DNA of 64,000 nucleotides from Nonomuraea gerenzanensis (GTDB lineage: Bacteria; Actinomycetota; Actinomycetes; Streptosporangiales; Streptosporangiaceae): the NCBI RefSeq assembly GCF_020215645.1, contig NZ_CP084058.1, positions 4,030,001 to 4,094,000 of the forward strand, read 5' to 3'. The position numbers and the translations under genes were made by a program. The notes under the pieces were generated by a model. It saw nothing but the letters and a program-made list of their open reading frames with translations. It made no database searches and had not been told where the DNA came from. Below, one piece after another: positions 16,053-24,552 of the stretch. How positions within the stretch are numbered: position 1 is the stretch's first letter; each line of letters starts with the position of its first letter.

Positions 16053-16400
16053 GAGAGCGAACCCATCTTGGGCCACATCTCCCTCGCGACCTGCGTGCTC
16101 CACGGCCTCCTCCGGGCCGTCGATCACGAGGATCGCGTCGTGGTCGACCGCGACCAGCCGCCCGCTGCCCGCGAGTGCGGCGAGCTTCGGGTCGCTGTCG
16201 TCGTACGTGGCCACGGCGGCCGCGTCGCCCAGGTCGTCGATGGGCGTGCCCTTGCGGTAGGTGTAGGCGTCGGCCATCCGGGCGGCGCTGTCCATCGAGG
16301 GGTCCAGGGCGTACAGGCCGACGTCCACCGTGAGGGCGCCGATCGTGTAGGCGCAGCCGCTGAGCTGGCTGCCCCGGAGTGCGGCGGCGGGCTGCGACGT
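16049..16400 (-). pseudogene. Remnant of a DUF3558-like lipoprotein gene, truncated and frameshifted
   Basis: Leftward sequence encodes SGCAYTIGALTVDVGLYALD, TPIDDLGDAAAVATYDD and DAILVIDGPEEAVEHA, which looks like the C-terminal half of an actinobacterial lipoprotein of the DUF3558 type. At about 16085-16094 (CGCGACCTGC) the frame must shift by one base to continue as VAREMWPKMGSLS and a TAG at 16049-16051. The N-terminal half with its signal peptide is absent: the preserved part runs into the iclR promoter. So both a truncation and an indel are present. The family assignment is by pattern and is uncertain. Confidence 0.6.
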
Positions 16401-16417
16401 GACGCCGGAGGGGTGAA

Positions 16418-16454
16418 CTTTCGTTTGATGGAATGATGGTCTACTGTTCGGAAC
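16418..16454 (+). promoter_or_regulatory. iclR promoter with palindromic site; probable leaderless start
   Basis: CTTTC-GTTTGAT-GGAAT (16418-16434) matches the RTTCC-N7-GGAAY site found elsewhere in the window with one change in the left arm. TACTGT at 16442-16447 fits a TAnnnT -10 box seven bases before the ATG at 16455, and there is no ribosome site, so the mRNA may be leaderless. GTTCGGAAC (16446-16454) abuts the ATG. Confidence 0.55.
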
Positions 16455-17225
16455 ATGTCCGAGCAGAGTTCCGCGGACAAGCTCGTCGGCTCCGACCGGG
16501 TGCTTGCGGTGCTGGCCGAGCTGGCGCGCCATCCCGACGGCATCGGGCTGGAGGAGATGGCGCGGGCGGTGGCCAGCCCGAAGCCGACCGTGCACCGCGC
16601 GCTGGCCGCGTTACGGCGCGCCGGCCTCGCCACCCAGCACGGGCACGGCCGGTACGTCCTGGGCGACGAGTTCCTGCGCATGGCCTTCGCCCATCACGAG
16701 GCGCGGCCCGATCACGTCCGCGTCATGCCGGTGCTCAAGGCACTGTGCGAACGCTACGGCGAGACGGCGCACTACGCCGTGCTCGACGGGCCCTCGGTCG
16801 TCTACCGGTCCAAGCTCGACCCGGCCGCCGGGGCGGTGCGGCTCACCTCGGTGGTGGGCGGCCGCAATCCCGCCCACTGCACGGCGGTCGGGAAGGTGCT
16901 GCTCGCCGGCGTGCTCAGGACGCGGGAGGCGGTGCGCGACTGGGTGGGCGGGCGCACGCTCGAACGGCCGACCGAGCGCTCGATCGGCACGGTGGAGGAG
17001 CTGCACGAGGAGCTGGTGCGCATCCGCGAGCAGGGCTACGCCGCCGACGACCAGGAGAACGAGCCCGGCGTCAACTGCGTGGCCGTCGCGGCGTACCTGA
17101 CCTCGCCGACCGTGCCCAGCGGCGCGATCAGCGTCAGCGGCCTGACCTACCGCACCCCGTTGAGCAAGCTCGTCGGCGACCTGCCCGCCATCCGCGCCAT
17201 CGCCTCAGGAGAGGAACTTCCTTGA
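16455..17225 (+). CDS. IclR-family transcriptional regulator (first)
   Basis: A 256-residue protein with the IclR winged HTH (LAELARHPDGIGLEEMARAV, KPTVHRALAALRRAGL) and the C-terminal effector domain (GGRNPAHCTAVGKVLLA, and EENEPGVNCVAVA). It is the first gene of a rightward operon: its TGA overlaps the TTG start of the lactonase gene by four bases. IclR proteins in such contexts repress sugar-acid or aromatic catabolic genes and are released by a pathway intermediate. A 17-bp palindrome overlaps its own promoter. Confidence 0.93.
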   Translation: MSEQSSADKLVGSDRVLAVLAELARHPDGIGLEEMARAVASPKPTVHRALAALRRAGLATQHGHGRYVLGDEFLRMAFAHHEARPDHVRVMPVLKALCERYGETAHYAVLDGPSVVYRSKLDPAAGAVRLTSVVGGRNPAHCTAVGKVLLAGVLRTREAVRDWVGGRTLERPTERSIGTVEELHEELVRIREQGYAADDQENEPGVNCVAVAAYLTSPTVPSGAISVSGLTYRTPLSKLVGDLPAIRAIASGEELP

Positions 17226-18085
17226 CGTTCACCGCTGTCCCCGCCTCGGCCGAGGTCTACACGCTGGGGGAGGGCCCCGTGTGGGACGCCGCCCGGCAGC
17301 GCCTGCTGTGGGTCGACATCGTCGCGGGCACCGTGTACGAAGGCCGCCTCGACACCGGAACAGGGCGGATCACGGCCACCGGCGAGCACGTCTTCGACGG
17401 CACCGTGGGCGCGGTGGCCGTGGCGGCCGGCGGCGAGCTGATCGTCGCCGGCCAGGCCACGCTGATCCGGGTCGGCACCGACGGCAGCCGTACGGAGCTG
17501 GCCAGGGTGCTGCCCGAGGGCGTGCACAGCCGGCTCAACGACGGCGCCGTGGACCCGGCGGGCCGGTTCCTGATCGGCAGCCTGGCGCAGGACGACCGGC
17601 ACGGGCAGGAGGTGCTGGCCAGGCTCGACGAGACCGGCCTGACGACTCTCGACACCGACCTGGTGCTGTCCAACGGCCTGGCCTGGGTCGGGGAGCGGCT
17701 CTACAACGTCGACACCGTCCCCGGCACGATCTGGGTCCGCGACTACGACCCCGACAGCGGCAGGACGGGGCCGCGGCGGGAGGCGTTCACGATCACCGAC
17801 GGCTCGCCCGACGGGATGTGCGCCGACGCCGACGGCAACCTGTGGATCGCCAACTGGGGGCTCGGCCGCGTCGAGTGCCGCGGCACCGGGGGAGAGCTGC
17901 TCGACGTGGTCGAGACCGGCGCGCCGCACACCTCCTGCCCCGTCTTCGCCGGCCCTGACCTCGACGTCCTGGTCATCACCACCGCCCGCACCGGCCTGGC
18001 CGAGCCGGGCCCCGGCGACGGCCGGCTGTTCACCGCGAAGGTCGGCGTCCGCGGCCTGCCCGTCCCCTACTGGAACCCCTGCTGA
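17222..18085 (+). CDS. SMP-30/gluconolactonase-family lactonase
   Basis: A 287-residue six-bladed beta-propeller. The metal and active-site positions of the family can be seen: GEGPVW (Glu), SRLNDGAVD (Asn), LSNGLAW (Asn) and DGSPDGMCADADGNLWIA (Asp). It opens sugar lactones to acids. The TTG start is supported by AGGAG upstream and by the 4-bp overlap with the iclR stop. The next gene follows after 11 bp. In the proposed pathway it would supply the sugar acid consumed downstream. Confidence 0.9.
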   Translation: MTFTAVPASAEVYTLGEGPVWDAARQRLLWVDIVAGTVYEGRLDTGTGRITATGEHVFDGTVGAVAVAAGGELIVAGQATLIRVGTDGSRTELARVLPEGVHSRLNDGAVDPAGRFLIGSLAQDDRHGQEVLARLDETGLTTLDTDLVLSNGLAWVGERLYNVDTVPGTIWVRDYDPDSGRTGPRREAFTITDGSPDGMCADADGNLWIANWGLGRVECRGTGGELLDVVETGAPHTSCPVFAGPDLDVLVITTARTGLAEPGPGDGRLFTAKVGVRGLPVPYWNPC

Positions 18086-18096
18086 GAGAGGCCCCC

Positions 18097-18945
18097 GTGT
18101 ACCTCATGCGCATCGGCGCGCCCGGCGCCGAGAAGCCCGTCGTCCGTGTGGACGAGCACCACTACATCGACGTCTCCGACGTCACCCCCGACTTCGACGA
18201 GCGTTTCTTCGCCGCCGGCGGCGCCGCGCTGCTCGCCGGCAAGGTCGCCACCGGCCGGCCCCAGGAGTTCGCCGGTGAGCGGGTCGGCGCGCCGATCGCC
18301 CGGCCGCACCAGATCCTGTGCATCGGGCTGAACTACAGCGACCACGCCGCCGAGACCGGGCAGGCCGTGCCCGACGAGCCGATCCTGTTCACCAAGTCGC
18401 CCAACACGCTCATCGGCCCGTACGACGACGTGCGCATCCCGCGCGGCGCCACCAAGACCGACTGGGAGGTGGAGCTGGGCATCGTCATCGGCCGCCGCAC
18501 CTCCTACCTCGACTCGGTGGAGGAGGCGCGCGACCACATCGCGGGTTACTGCGTGGTCAACGACGTCAGCGAGCGCGCCTTCCAGATGGAGCGCGGCGGG
18601 CAGTGGAGCAAGGGCAAGTCGGCCGAGACGTTCAACCCGGCGGGGCCGTGGCTGGTCACGCCGGACGAGATCGCCGACGTGAAGAACCTGGCCATGTGGC
18701 TCGACGTCAACGGCACCCGCCGCCAGACCGGCACCACCAAGACCATGATCTTCGACCCGTACGTCATCGTGCACCACCTGAGCCAGTTCATGGTCCTGGA
18801 GCCCGGCGACCTGATCAACACCGGCACCCCGCCCGGCGTCGGCATGGGCCACGACCCGCAGATCTGGCTCCAGCCCGGCGACGTGATGGAGCTGGGCATC
18901 GAGGGCCTGGGCAGCCAGCGACAGAATGTCGTCGCCCCACGCTGA
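18097..18945 (+). CDS. Fumarylacetoacetase-family hydrolase (2,4-diketo-3-deoxy-L-fuconate hydrolase type)
   Basis: A 282-residue FAH-fold enzyme. Metal ligands are in KTDWEVELGIVIG (two Glu) and YCVVNDVSERAFQ (Asp). Also typical are CIGLNYSDHAAE, GGQWSKGKSAETF and NTGTPPGVGMG. This set matches enzymes that cleave 2,4-diketo-3-deoxy-L-fuconate or -rhamnonate to pyruvate and lactate; related ureidoglycolate-lyase annotations are common and less likely here. The GTG start has GAGAGAG upstream. A lactonase lies before it and a lactate-oxidase-like flavoprotein after it, which fits a pathway making and burning lactate. Confidence 0.87.
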   Translation: MYLMRIGAPGAEKPVVRVDEHHYIDVSDVTPDFDERFFAAGGAALLAGKVATGRPQEFAGERVGAPIARPHQILCIGLNYSDHAAETGQAVPDEPILFTKSPNTLIGPYDDVRIPRGATKTDWEVELGIVIGRRTSYLDSVEEARDHIAGYCVVNDVSERAFQMERGGQWSKGKSAETFNPAGPWLVTPDEIADVKNLAMWLDVNGTRRQTGTTKTMIFDPYVIVHHLSQFMVLEPGDLINTGTPPGVGMGHDPQIWLQPGDVMELGIEGLGSQRQNVVAPR

Positions 18946-18980
18946 GGCACCCACGCCGAGGCGTCCACGCCGAGGCACCC
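18939..18980 (+). repeat. Three 14-bp tandem repeats at a gene junction
   Basis: ACGCTGAGGCACCC, ACGCCGAGGCGTCC and ACGCCGAGGCACCC follow one another without gaps. The first copy contains the stop codon of the hydrolase gene; the array ends 21 bp before the next ATG. Confidence 0.8.
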
Positions 18981-19001
18981 GCGTCGAACAACGGAGAGAG
19001 C

Positions 19002-21776
19002 ATGAGCCTGACCGCACCCGATCCCGCCGTCCTGGCCAAGGTGGAGGCCGCCGTCCCCGGCATCACCAGGACGCGGGCGAGTGACAGGCTGGGCATGGCG
19101 CACGACGCCTCCCACTACCTGCTCACCCCGCAGGCCGTGCTGGTGCCGGAGAGCGCGGAGCAGGTGGCGGCGCTGCTGCGCACCGGCCTGCCCCTCACCT
19201 TCCGCTCGGGCGGCACCAGCCTGAGCGGGCAGGCCGTCAGCGAGCACCTGCTCGTCGACACCCGTCGGCACTTCCGCTCGATCGAGGTGCTGGACGCGGG
19301 CGAGCGCGTGCGGGTGCAGCCCGGAGCGGTGCTGCGGCAGGTCAACGCCCGCCTGGCCCCGTACGGGCGCAAGCTCGGCCCCGACCCGGCCAGCGAGTCG
19401 GCGTGCACGATCGGCGGCGTCGTGGCCAACAACTCCAGCGGCATGACGTGCGGCACGCACGCCAACACGTACCGGACGCTGGAGTCGATGACGATCGTGC
19501 TGCCCAGCGGCACCGTCCTCGACACCGGGGCCGCCGACGCCGACGAGCGGCTGCGCGCGCTGGAGCCCGCGCTGGCGGAGGGCCTCGTCCGACTGCGCGA
19601 CCGAGTCCGGAAAAATCCGGACTCGGTGCGGCGGGTCCGGGAGCAGTTCTCGCTCAAGAACACCATGGGCTACGGGCTGAACAGCCTGCTCGACCACGAC
19701 ACGCCCGCGCAGATCCTGGCCCACCTCGTCATCGGCAGCGAGGGCACGCTGGGCTTCGTCGCCGAGGCGGTGTTCCGCACGGTGCCCGCGCACCGGCTGG
19801 CCGCCACCGGCCTGCTCGTCCTGCCCACCCTGCACGCGGCGATGGCCGCCATGCCGCAGCTCGTCGAGCTCGCCCCCGCCGCCGTCGAGCTGCTGGACGC
19901 CGAGTCGCTGCGGGTGGCCCAGGCGGACGCCCAGGCGGACGAGGTGCTGCGCTCGCTCGCCGTGACCGAGCACGCCGCGCTCCTGGTCGAGTGGCAGGAG
20001 CCGGACGAGGACCTGCTGGCGGACCGGGAGCGGGCCGCCGCCGAGCTGCTGCCCGCGCTGGACCCGGCCGTCCCCGCCAGGCTGAGCAGGGAGGCGGGCG
20101 GCAGGGCGGCGCTGTGGCACATCCGCAAGGGCCTGTACGCCTCCGTCGCCGGCGCCCGCCCCAGCGGCACCACCGCCCTGCTGGAGGACGTCGCCGTCCC
20201 CGTGCCCGCCCTGGCCGGCCTGTGCGACGAGCTGACCGAGCTGTTCACGCGGCACCGGTACGAGCGCAGCGTCGTCTTCGGCCACGCCAAGGACGGCAAT
20301 CTGCACTTCATGCTCAACGAGCACTTCGAGACCGAGCTGGACCGCTACGCCGCCTTCACCGAGGACATGGTGCAGGCCGTGCTCTCCCGTGGCGGCACGC
20401 TGAAGGCCGAGCACGGCACCGGCCGGGTGATGGCCCCGTTCGTCCGCCGCCAGTACGGCGACGAGCTGTACGAGGTGATGCGCGAGATCAAGCGCCTGTG
20501 CGACCCGGCCGGCACGCTCAACCCGGGTGTCGTGCTGACCGGGCGGCAGGACGCCCACCTGCGCGACCTCAAGCCCGTCGTCACCGTCGAGCCCGAGGTG
20601 GACCGGTGCGTGGAGTGCGGCTACTGCGAGCCGGTCTGCCCCAGCCGCGACCTGACCACCACCCCGCGCCAGCGCATCGTGCTCAGGCGGGAGCTGGCCG
20701 CCGCCCGCGCGGCGGGCGACGAGGAGCTGGCGGGCGAGCTGGAGTCCGAGTACGGCTACGACGCCGTGGACACCTGCGCCGTGGACGGCATGTGCGCCAC
20801 CGCCTGCCCCGTCCTGATCAACACCGGCGACCTGACCAAGCGCCTGCGCGCCGAGCGCCACGGCCGGGCCGCCCGCAGGGGATGGAAGACGGCCGCCGGG
20901 CACTGGGACGGCGTCACCCGGGCGATGAACCTCGCCCTCGACACCGCCGCCGCCACCCCGCCCGCGCTGCCCGAATCCGCCGCACGGGCCGCCCGCCGGG
21001 TGAGCGACGCCGTGCCGCAGTGGAGCCGCGACCTGCCCAGGGGCGGGATGCGCCGTCGTCCGCTCCCGGCCGCCGACGCCGACGTGGTCTACGTCCCGTC
21101 CTGTCTGAACACGCTCTTCGCGCCCGCCGACGGCGGCCCTGGCGTGATGGTGGCCTTCGCGCGCCTGGCCCGGCGGGCCGGCGTGCGGCTGCGCGTGCCC
21201 GAGGGGATCGGCGGGCTGTGCTGCGGCACGCCCTGGTCGTCCAAGGGCTACGCGGACGGGTACGCGGCCATGGGGGAGCGGGTCCAGGACGCGCTGCTCA
21301 AGGCGACGGACGGCGGCCGCATCCCGGTGGTCAGCGACGCCGCGTCCTGCACGGAGGGCTTCCACCGGCTCGTGGACGCCGTTCCCGTAGAGGTGCTCGA
21401 CGCGGTCGCCTACACCGCGGACCGCCTCCTGCCGCTCCTGCCCGTCAAGCGCCGGCTGCCGTCCCTGGCCCTGCACCCCACCTGCTCCTCCACCCGCCTC
21501 GGCCTGGACGCGGCCCTGAGGCGGATCGCCGGGGCCGTGGCCGAGGAGGTGGTGGTGCCGGACGGCTGGCAGTGCTGCGCCTTCGCCGGTGACTGGGGCC
21601 TGCTCCATCCCGAGCTGACCGCCTCCGCGACCCGGGAGGAGGCCGCCGCCGTGCGCGGCGGGGACTTCGCGGGGCACGCCTCGGTGAACCGCACCTGCGA
21701 GCTGGGCCTCACCAGGGCCACCGGGAAGCAGTACCAGCACCTGCTCGAACTGCTCGACCGGGCCACCGCGCCGTAG
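19002..21776 (+). CDS. FAD- and Fe-S-containing 2-hydroxyacid dehydrogenase (D-lactate dehydrogenase/GlcDF-like)
   Basis: A 924-residue fusion. It has a FAD_binding_4 domain (about 30-260; FRSGGTSLSGQAV, SGMTCGTHANTYRT), a FAD-oxidase C-terminal domain (to about 530; GHAKDGNLHFM, KAEHGTGRVMAPFV), two 4Fe-4S clusters (CVECGYCEPVCPS and CAVDGMCATACPV) and CCG repeats (GGLCCGTPW, HPTCSSTR, WQCCAFAGD). Such proteins oxidise D-lactate, D-2-hydroxyglutarate or glycolate and feed electrons to the membrane chain. GGAGAGAG precedes the ATG. It follows the FAH hydrolase, whose product would be lactate. Confidence 0.9.
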   Translation: MSLTAPDPAVLAKVEAAVPGITRTRASDRLGMAHDASHYLLTPQAVLVPESAEQVAALLRTGLPLTFRSGGTSLSGQAVSEHLLVDTRRHFRSIEVLDAGERVRVQPGAVLRQVNARLAPYGRKLGPDPASESACTIGGVVANNSSGMTCGTHANTYRTLESMTIVLPSGTVLDTGAADADERLRALEPALAEGLVRLRDRVRKNPDSVRRVREQFSLKNTMGYGLNSLLDHDTPAQILAHLVIGSEGTLGFVAEAVFRTVPAHRLAATGLLVLPTLHAAMAAMPQLVELAPAAVELLDAESLRVAQADAQADEVLRSLAVTEHAALLVEWQEPDEDLLADRERAAAELLPALDPAVPARLSREAGGRAALWHIRKGLYASVAGARPSGTTALLEDVAVPVPALAGLCDELTELFTRHRYERSVVFGHAKDGNLHFMLNEHFETELDRYAAFTEDMVQAVLSRGGTLKAEHGTGRVMAPFVRRQYGDELYEVMREIKRLCDPAGTLNPGVVLTGRQDAHLRDLKPVVTVEPEVDRCVECGYCEPVCPSRDLTTTPRQRIVLRRELAAARAAGDEELAGELESEYGYDAVDTCAVDGMCATACPVLINTGDLTKRLRAERHGRAARRGWKTAAGHWDGVTRAMNLALDTAAATPPALPESAARAARRVSDAVPQWSRDLPRGGMRRRPLPAADADVVYVPSCLNTLFAPADGGPGVMVAFARLARRAGVRLRVPEGIGGLCCGTPWSSKGYADGYAAMGERVQDALLKATDGGRIPVVSDAASCTEGFHRLVDAVPVEVLDAVAYTADRLLPLLPVKRRLPSLALHPTCSSTRLGLDAALRRIAGAVAEEVVVPDGWQCCAFAGDWGLLHPELTASATREEAAAVRGGDFAGHASVNRTCELGLTRATGKQYQHLLELLDRATAP

Positions 21777-21806
21777 GTGACGTAGGATTCCACCATACGC
21801 GTCAGC

Positions 21807-21823
21807 GTTCCATGCAGCGGAAC
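21807..21823. promoter_or_regulatory. RTTCC-N7-GGAAY palindrome before the second iclR gene
   Basis: GTTCC-ATGCAGC-GGAAC lies 14 bp before the GTG start of the second iclR gene. A degenerate half site (ATTCCACCATACG) lies 20 bp further upstream, at about 21788. This is a likely autoregulatory operator. Confidence 0.6.
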
Positions 21824-21836
21824 AGAATGGAAGTGT

Positions 21837-22598
21837 GTGGTGGCCGAGGCCCAGTCCCCCGTGGGGAGCGTCGATCGCGCCCTGCTGATCCTCCAGGAGA
21901 TCGGCAGGCACAGCAGGGGCGTTACGCTCGACGAGCTCGCCACCCGGCTCGGGCTGCCCAAGAGCTCGTTGCACCGCCTGCTCGGCGCGCTGAAGCACCG
22001 CGGGTTCGCGGCGCAGCCCGAGCCGAGCGGGCCGTACTTCCTCGGCACCGAGCTGCTGGCCACGGCCTTCAGGTTCTACGAGACGATGGACCTGCGCACG
22101 CTCGTGCGCCCGCTGCTGCTGCGGGTGAGCGAGGAGTTCGCCGAGACCGTGCACATGGCCACGCTCGACGGCGGCGAGGTCGTCTACGTCGACAAGGTGG
22201 AGGCGGTGCGGTCGATCACGATGACCTCGGTGATCGGGGGCCGCAACGCCGCCCACTGCACGGGCGTCGGCAAGGCGCTGCTGGCCTGGACGTACCCGAC
22301 CGACGAGTCGGTCAAGGCGTGGGCGGAGCGCTTCGGCCCGCTGTCGGGCAGGACCCGCAACACGCTCACCAGCCCTGCCAAGCTGGCCACCCACCTCGAC
22401 CAGGTGCGTCAGCGCGGCTACGCGCTCGACCTGGAGGAGAACGAGCCGGGGGTGCGGTGCGTGGCGGTGCCGGTGTTCATGGGCAGGACGGCGCCGGTGG
22501 CGGCGGTGAGCGTGACGGCGCTGAAGGACCGCATGTCGCCGGCGCGGATGGAGGAGATCGGCCACGGCCTGCGGAAGGCGGTCACCGAGCACGTCTGA
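21837..22598 (+). CDS. IclR-family transcriptional regulator (second)
   Basis: A 253-residue IclR protein. The HTH is in IGRHSRGVTLDELATRLGLP and KSSLHRLLGALKHRGF. The effector domain has VIGGRNAAHCTGVGKALLAW and EENEPGVRCVAVPVF. Two GTG codons in a row (21837, 21840) can start it. It separates the hydroxyacid dehydrogenase gene from the PLP enzyme gene; its stop codon overlaps a perfect 17-bp palindrome, so it probably controls the downstream genes and itself. It resembles the first IclR in layout, but the HTH sequences differ. Confidence 0.93.
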   Translation: MVAEAQSPVGSVDRALLILQEIGRHSRGVTLDELATRLGLPKSSLHRLLGALKHRGFAAQPEPSGPYFLGTELLATAFRFYETMDLRTLVRPLLLRVSEEFAETVHMATLDGGEVVYVDKVEAVRSITMTSVIGGRNAAHCTGVGKALLAWTYPTDESVKAWAERFGPLSGRTRNTLTSPAKLATHLDQVRQRGYALDLEENEPGVRCVAVPVFMGRTAPVAAVSVTALKDRMSPARMEEIGHGLRKAVTEHV

Positions 22599-22634
22599 TT
22601 CCGCTATACGGAATGCTGGTGCGCTATACGGAAT
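22598..22634. promoter_or_regulatory. Operator pair before the aldolase-type gene
   Basis: ATTCC-GCTATAC-GGAAT (22598-22614) is the best copy of the RTTCC-N7-GGAAY palindrome; its inner bases extend the arms to ATTCCG/CGGAAT. The 13-mer GCTATACGGAATG is repeated 20 bp downstream (22623-22635), giving a second half site. The pair lies between the second iclR gene and the PLP-enzyme gene. Confidence 0.7.
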
Positions 22635-22680
22635 GAGTGCTATCTTCGGGGAGAACTTCTCCCGGAGGAGCCGTACCTGC

Positions 22681-23763
22681 ATGTACCTCGAGCTCGATAC
22701 CCCCTCGCTCGTCATCGACCTCGACGCGGTCAGGGCCAACATCGCCGAGATGGCCAAGACGGCCGCGGCGCACGGCGTCAGGCTGCGACCGCACATCAAG
22801 ACCCACAAGATGCCCGAGCTGGCCCGCATGCAGCTCGACGCCGGCGCGAGCGGCATCACCTGCGCCAAGCTCGGCGAGGCCGAGGTGATGGCCGACGCGG
22901 GCGTCGACGACATCCTGCTGGCCTTCCCGATCTGGGGCGAGCCCAAGCTGCGCCGCCTGGCCGCGCTGCGCGAGCGCGCCCGGGTGCGGGTCAGCCTCGA
23001 CTCACCCGAGGTGGCCGCCGGGCTCGGCCGGCTGGGCGGCCCGCCGGTGGAGGTGCTGGTGGAGGTGGACACCGGGCAGCACCGGCTGGGCAGGCCGCCG
23101 GGCCGGCCCACCGCCGACCTGGTGGCCGAGATCGCCGCCGTCCCCGGGATCGAGGTCGTGGGGCTGCTGACGCTGGCCGGGCACGCCTACCACTCACGCG
23201 ACCGCGCCGAGCTGGAGGAGACCGCCCGCCGCGAGGGGGAGGACCTCGTGGCCACGGCCGAGCTGTGCCTGCGCGACGGCATCGAGCTGCGCGAGATCAG
23301 CGTCGGCTCCACCCCGACCGCCCGGTACGCGGCCGGGGTCGCCGGAGTGACCGAGATCCGGCCCGGCACCTACATCTTCAACGACACCGCGATGATGCGC
23401 CTGGGCGTGGCCACCGAGGAGAGCGCCGCCGCCCGCGTGCTGACCACCGTGATCGCCCGATCCGTCCCCGAGCGGGTGGTCTTCGACGCCGGCACCAAGT
23501 GCCTGACCTCCGACGGCGCGGGCACGCCGGGCTGGATCAGGGCCGTCGGCCTGCCGTACCTGCACCTGGACTTCCTCAACGAGGAGCACGGCGTGGCCCG
23601 CCTGGAGGCGGGCCACCACGACGAGCTGCCGGTCGGCACGCGGGCGCAGCTCATCCCCAGCCACGCGTGCGCGGCCGTGAACCTCTTCGACGTCGCCCAC
23701 GGGGTCGAGGACGGCCGGGTCACCACCGAGCTTCGTGTCGCCGCCCGCGGCGCGGTGCGCTAG
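22681..23763 (+). CDS. Metal-activated D-threonine-aldolase-type PLP enzyme (DSD1/alanine racemase fold)
   Basis: The 360-residue protein has an alanine-racemase-type PLP barrel with the Schiff-base lysine in RPHIKTHKMPEL and a C-terminal domain with the H-x-C metal motif in PSHACAAVNLF. This pair of features defines the D-threonine aldolase / D-serine dehydratase / 3-hydroxy-D-aspartate aldolase group. It cleaves or dehydrates D-beta-hydroxy amino acids. I chose the ATG at 22681, which has GGAGGAG upstream. The SDR gene follows after 21 bp, so they form an operon behind the operator pair. Confidence 0.87.
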   Translation: MYLELDTPSLVIDLDAVRANIAEMAKTAAAHGVRLRPHIKTHKMPELARMQLDAGASGITCAKLGEAEVMADAGVDDILLAFPIWGEPKLRRLAALRERARVRVSLDSPEVAAGLGRLGGPPVEVLVEVDTGQHRLGRPPGRPTADLVAEIAAVPGIEVVGLLTLAGHAYHSRDRAELEETARREGEDLVATAELCLRDGIELREISVGSTPTARYAAGVAGVTEIRPGTYIFNDTAMMRLGVATEESAAARVLTTVIARSVPERVVFDAGTKCLTSDGAGTPGWIRAVGLPYLHLDFLNEEHGVARLEAGHHDELPVGTRAQLIPSHACAAVNLFDVAHGVEDGRVTTELRVAARGAVR

Positions 23764-23784
23764 CGGGAACGGAAGGAGAACGCC

Positions 23785-24549
23785 ATGCGGGGACTCGCGG
23801 GCAAGCGGGTTCTGATCAGCGGGGGGAGCAGCGGCATCGGCGCCGCCACGGCCCGCAGGTTCCTGGAGGAGGGCGCCAGGGTGGTGCTCGGCGGGCTCGA
23901 CGCGGCCGAGGTGGACAAGACGGTGGCGGAGCTGTCCGGGCTGGGCGAGGTGAGCGGCATCGCCGGTGACGTCAGCACGGAGGCCGACGTCACCCGCCTG
24001 GTCGAGGGGGCCGTGGAGACGCTCGGCGGGCTCGACGTGCTGGTCAACAACGCCGGCACCGCCTGGCGCGAGCCGTTCCTGGAGATCACCCCCGGGCACT
24101 GGGACACGATCATGGCGGTGAACCTGCGCGGCATGTTCCTGGTCGCCCAGGCCGTCGCCAGGCACCTGGTCGAGCAGGGCACCGGCGGGGTCATCCTCAA
24201 CATGTCCTCCACCAACGGGCTGGGCGGCGAGGCCGACTACGCCCACTACAACGCCTCCAAGGGCGGCGTGCTGCTGCTCACGAAGACGATGGCGGTCGAG
24301 CTGGGCAGGCACCGCATCCGCGTGAACGCGCTGTGCCCCGGCTACATCCGGACGCCGCTCAACGCCTCCATCTCGGCGGGCCTGGACGGGGACTTCGTCT
24401 CCGGCTACGAGCGCGACCACATCCCGCTGGGCCGGGCCGGGCTCGCCGAGGAGGTCGCCGCCGGATACGCGTTCCTGGCCTCCGACGACGCGGCCTTCGT
24501 GCACGGCACGGAGCTGGTCATCGACGGCGGGCAGCTCGCCATCATGTGA
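23785..24549 (+). CDS. SDR-family oxidoreductase
   Basis: A 254-residue classical short-chain dehydrogenase. It has the nucleotide loop SGGSSGIGAATARRF, NNAG (VLVNNAGTAW), the catalytic Ser in LNMSSTNGLGG, Y-x-x-x-K in YNASKGG, and a C-terminal FVHGTELVIDGG. Strand 2 has GGLDA, so NAD is more likely than NADP. Sugar dehydrogenases such as L-fucose/L-rhamnose dehydrogenase and 2-keto-3-deoxy-fuconate dehydrogenase are in this family. The neighbouring lactonase and FAH hydrolase make one of these roles plausible but unproven. Confidence 0.9.
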   Translation: MRGLAGKRVLISGGSSGIGAATARRFLEEGARVVLGGLDAAEVDKTVAELSGLGEVSGIAGDVSTEADVTRLVEGAVETLGGLDVLVNNAGTAWREPFLEITPGHWDTIMAVNLRGMFLVAQAVARHLVEQGTGGVILNMSSTNGLGGEADYAHYNASKGGVLLLTKTMAVELGRHRIRVNALCPGYIRTPLNASISAGLDGDFVSGYERDHIPLGRAGLAEEVAAGYAFLASDDAAFVHGTELVIDGGQLAIM

Positions 24550-24552
24550 GCC

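Noticed and set aside
18546..23111. A 1521-codon leftward open frame
   Set aside because: It runs antisense through four well-supported rightward genes and has no recognisable domains; its His/Arg/Gly/Val-rich composition is the mirror of GC-rich codons.
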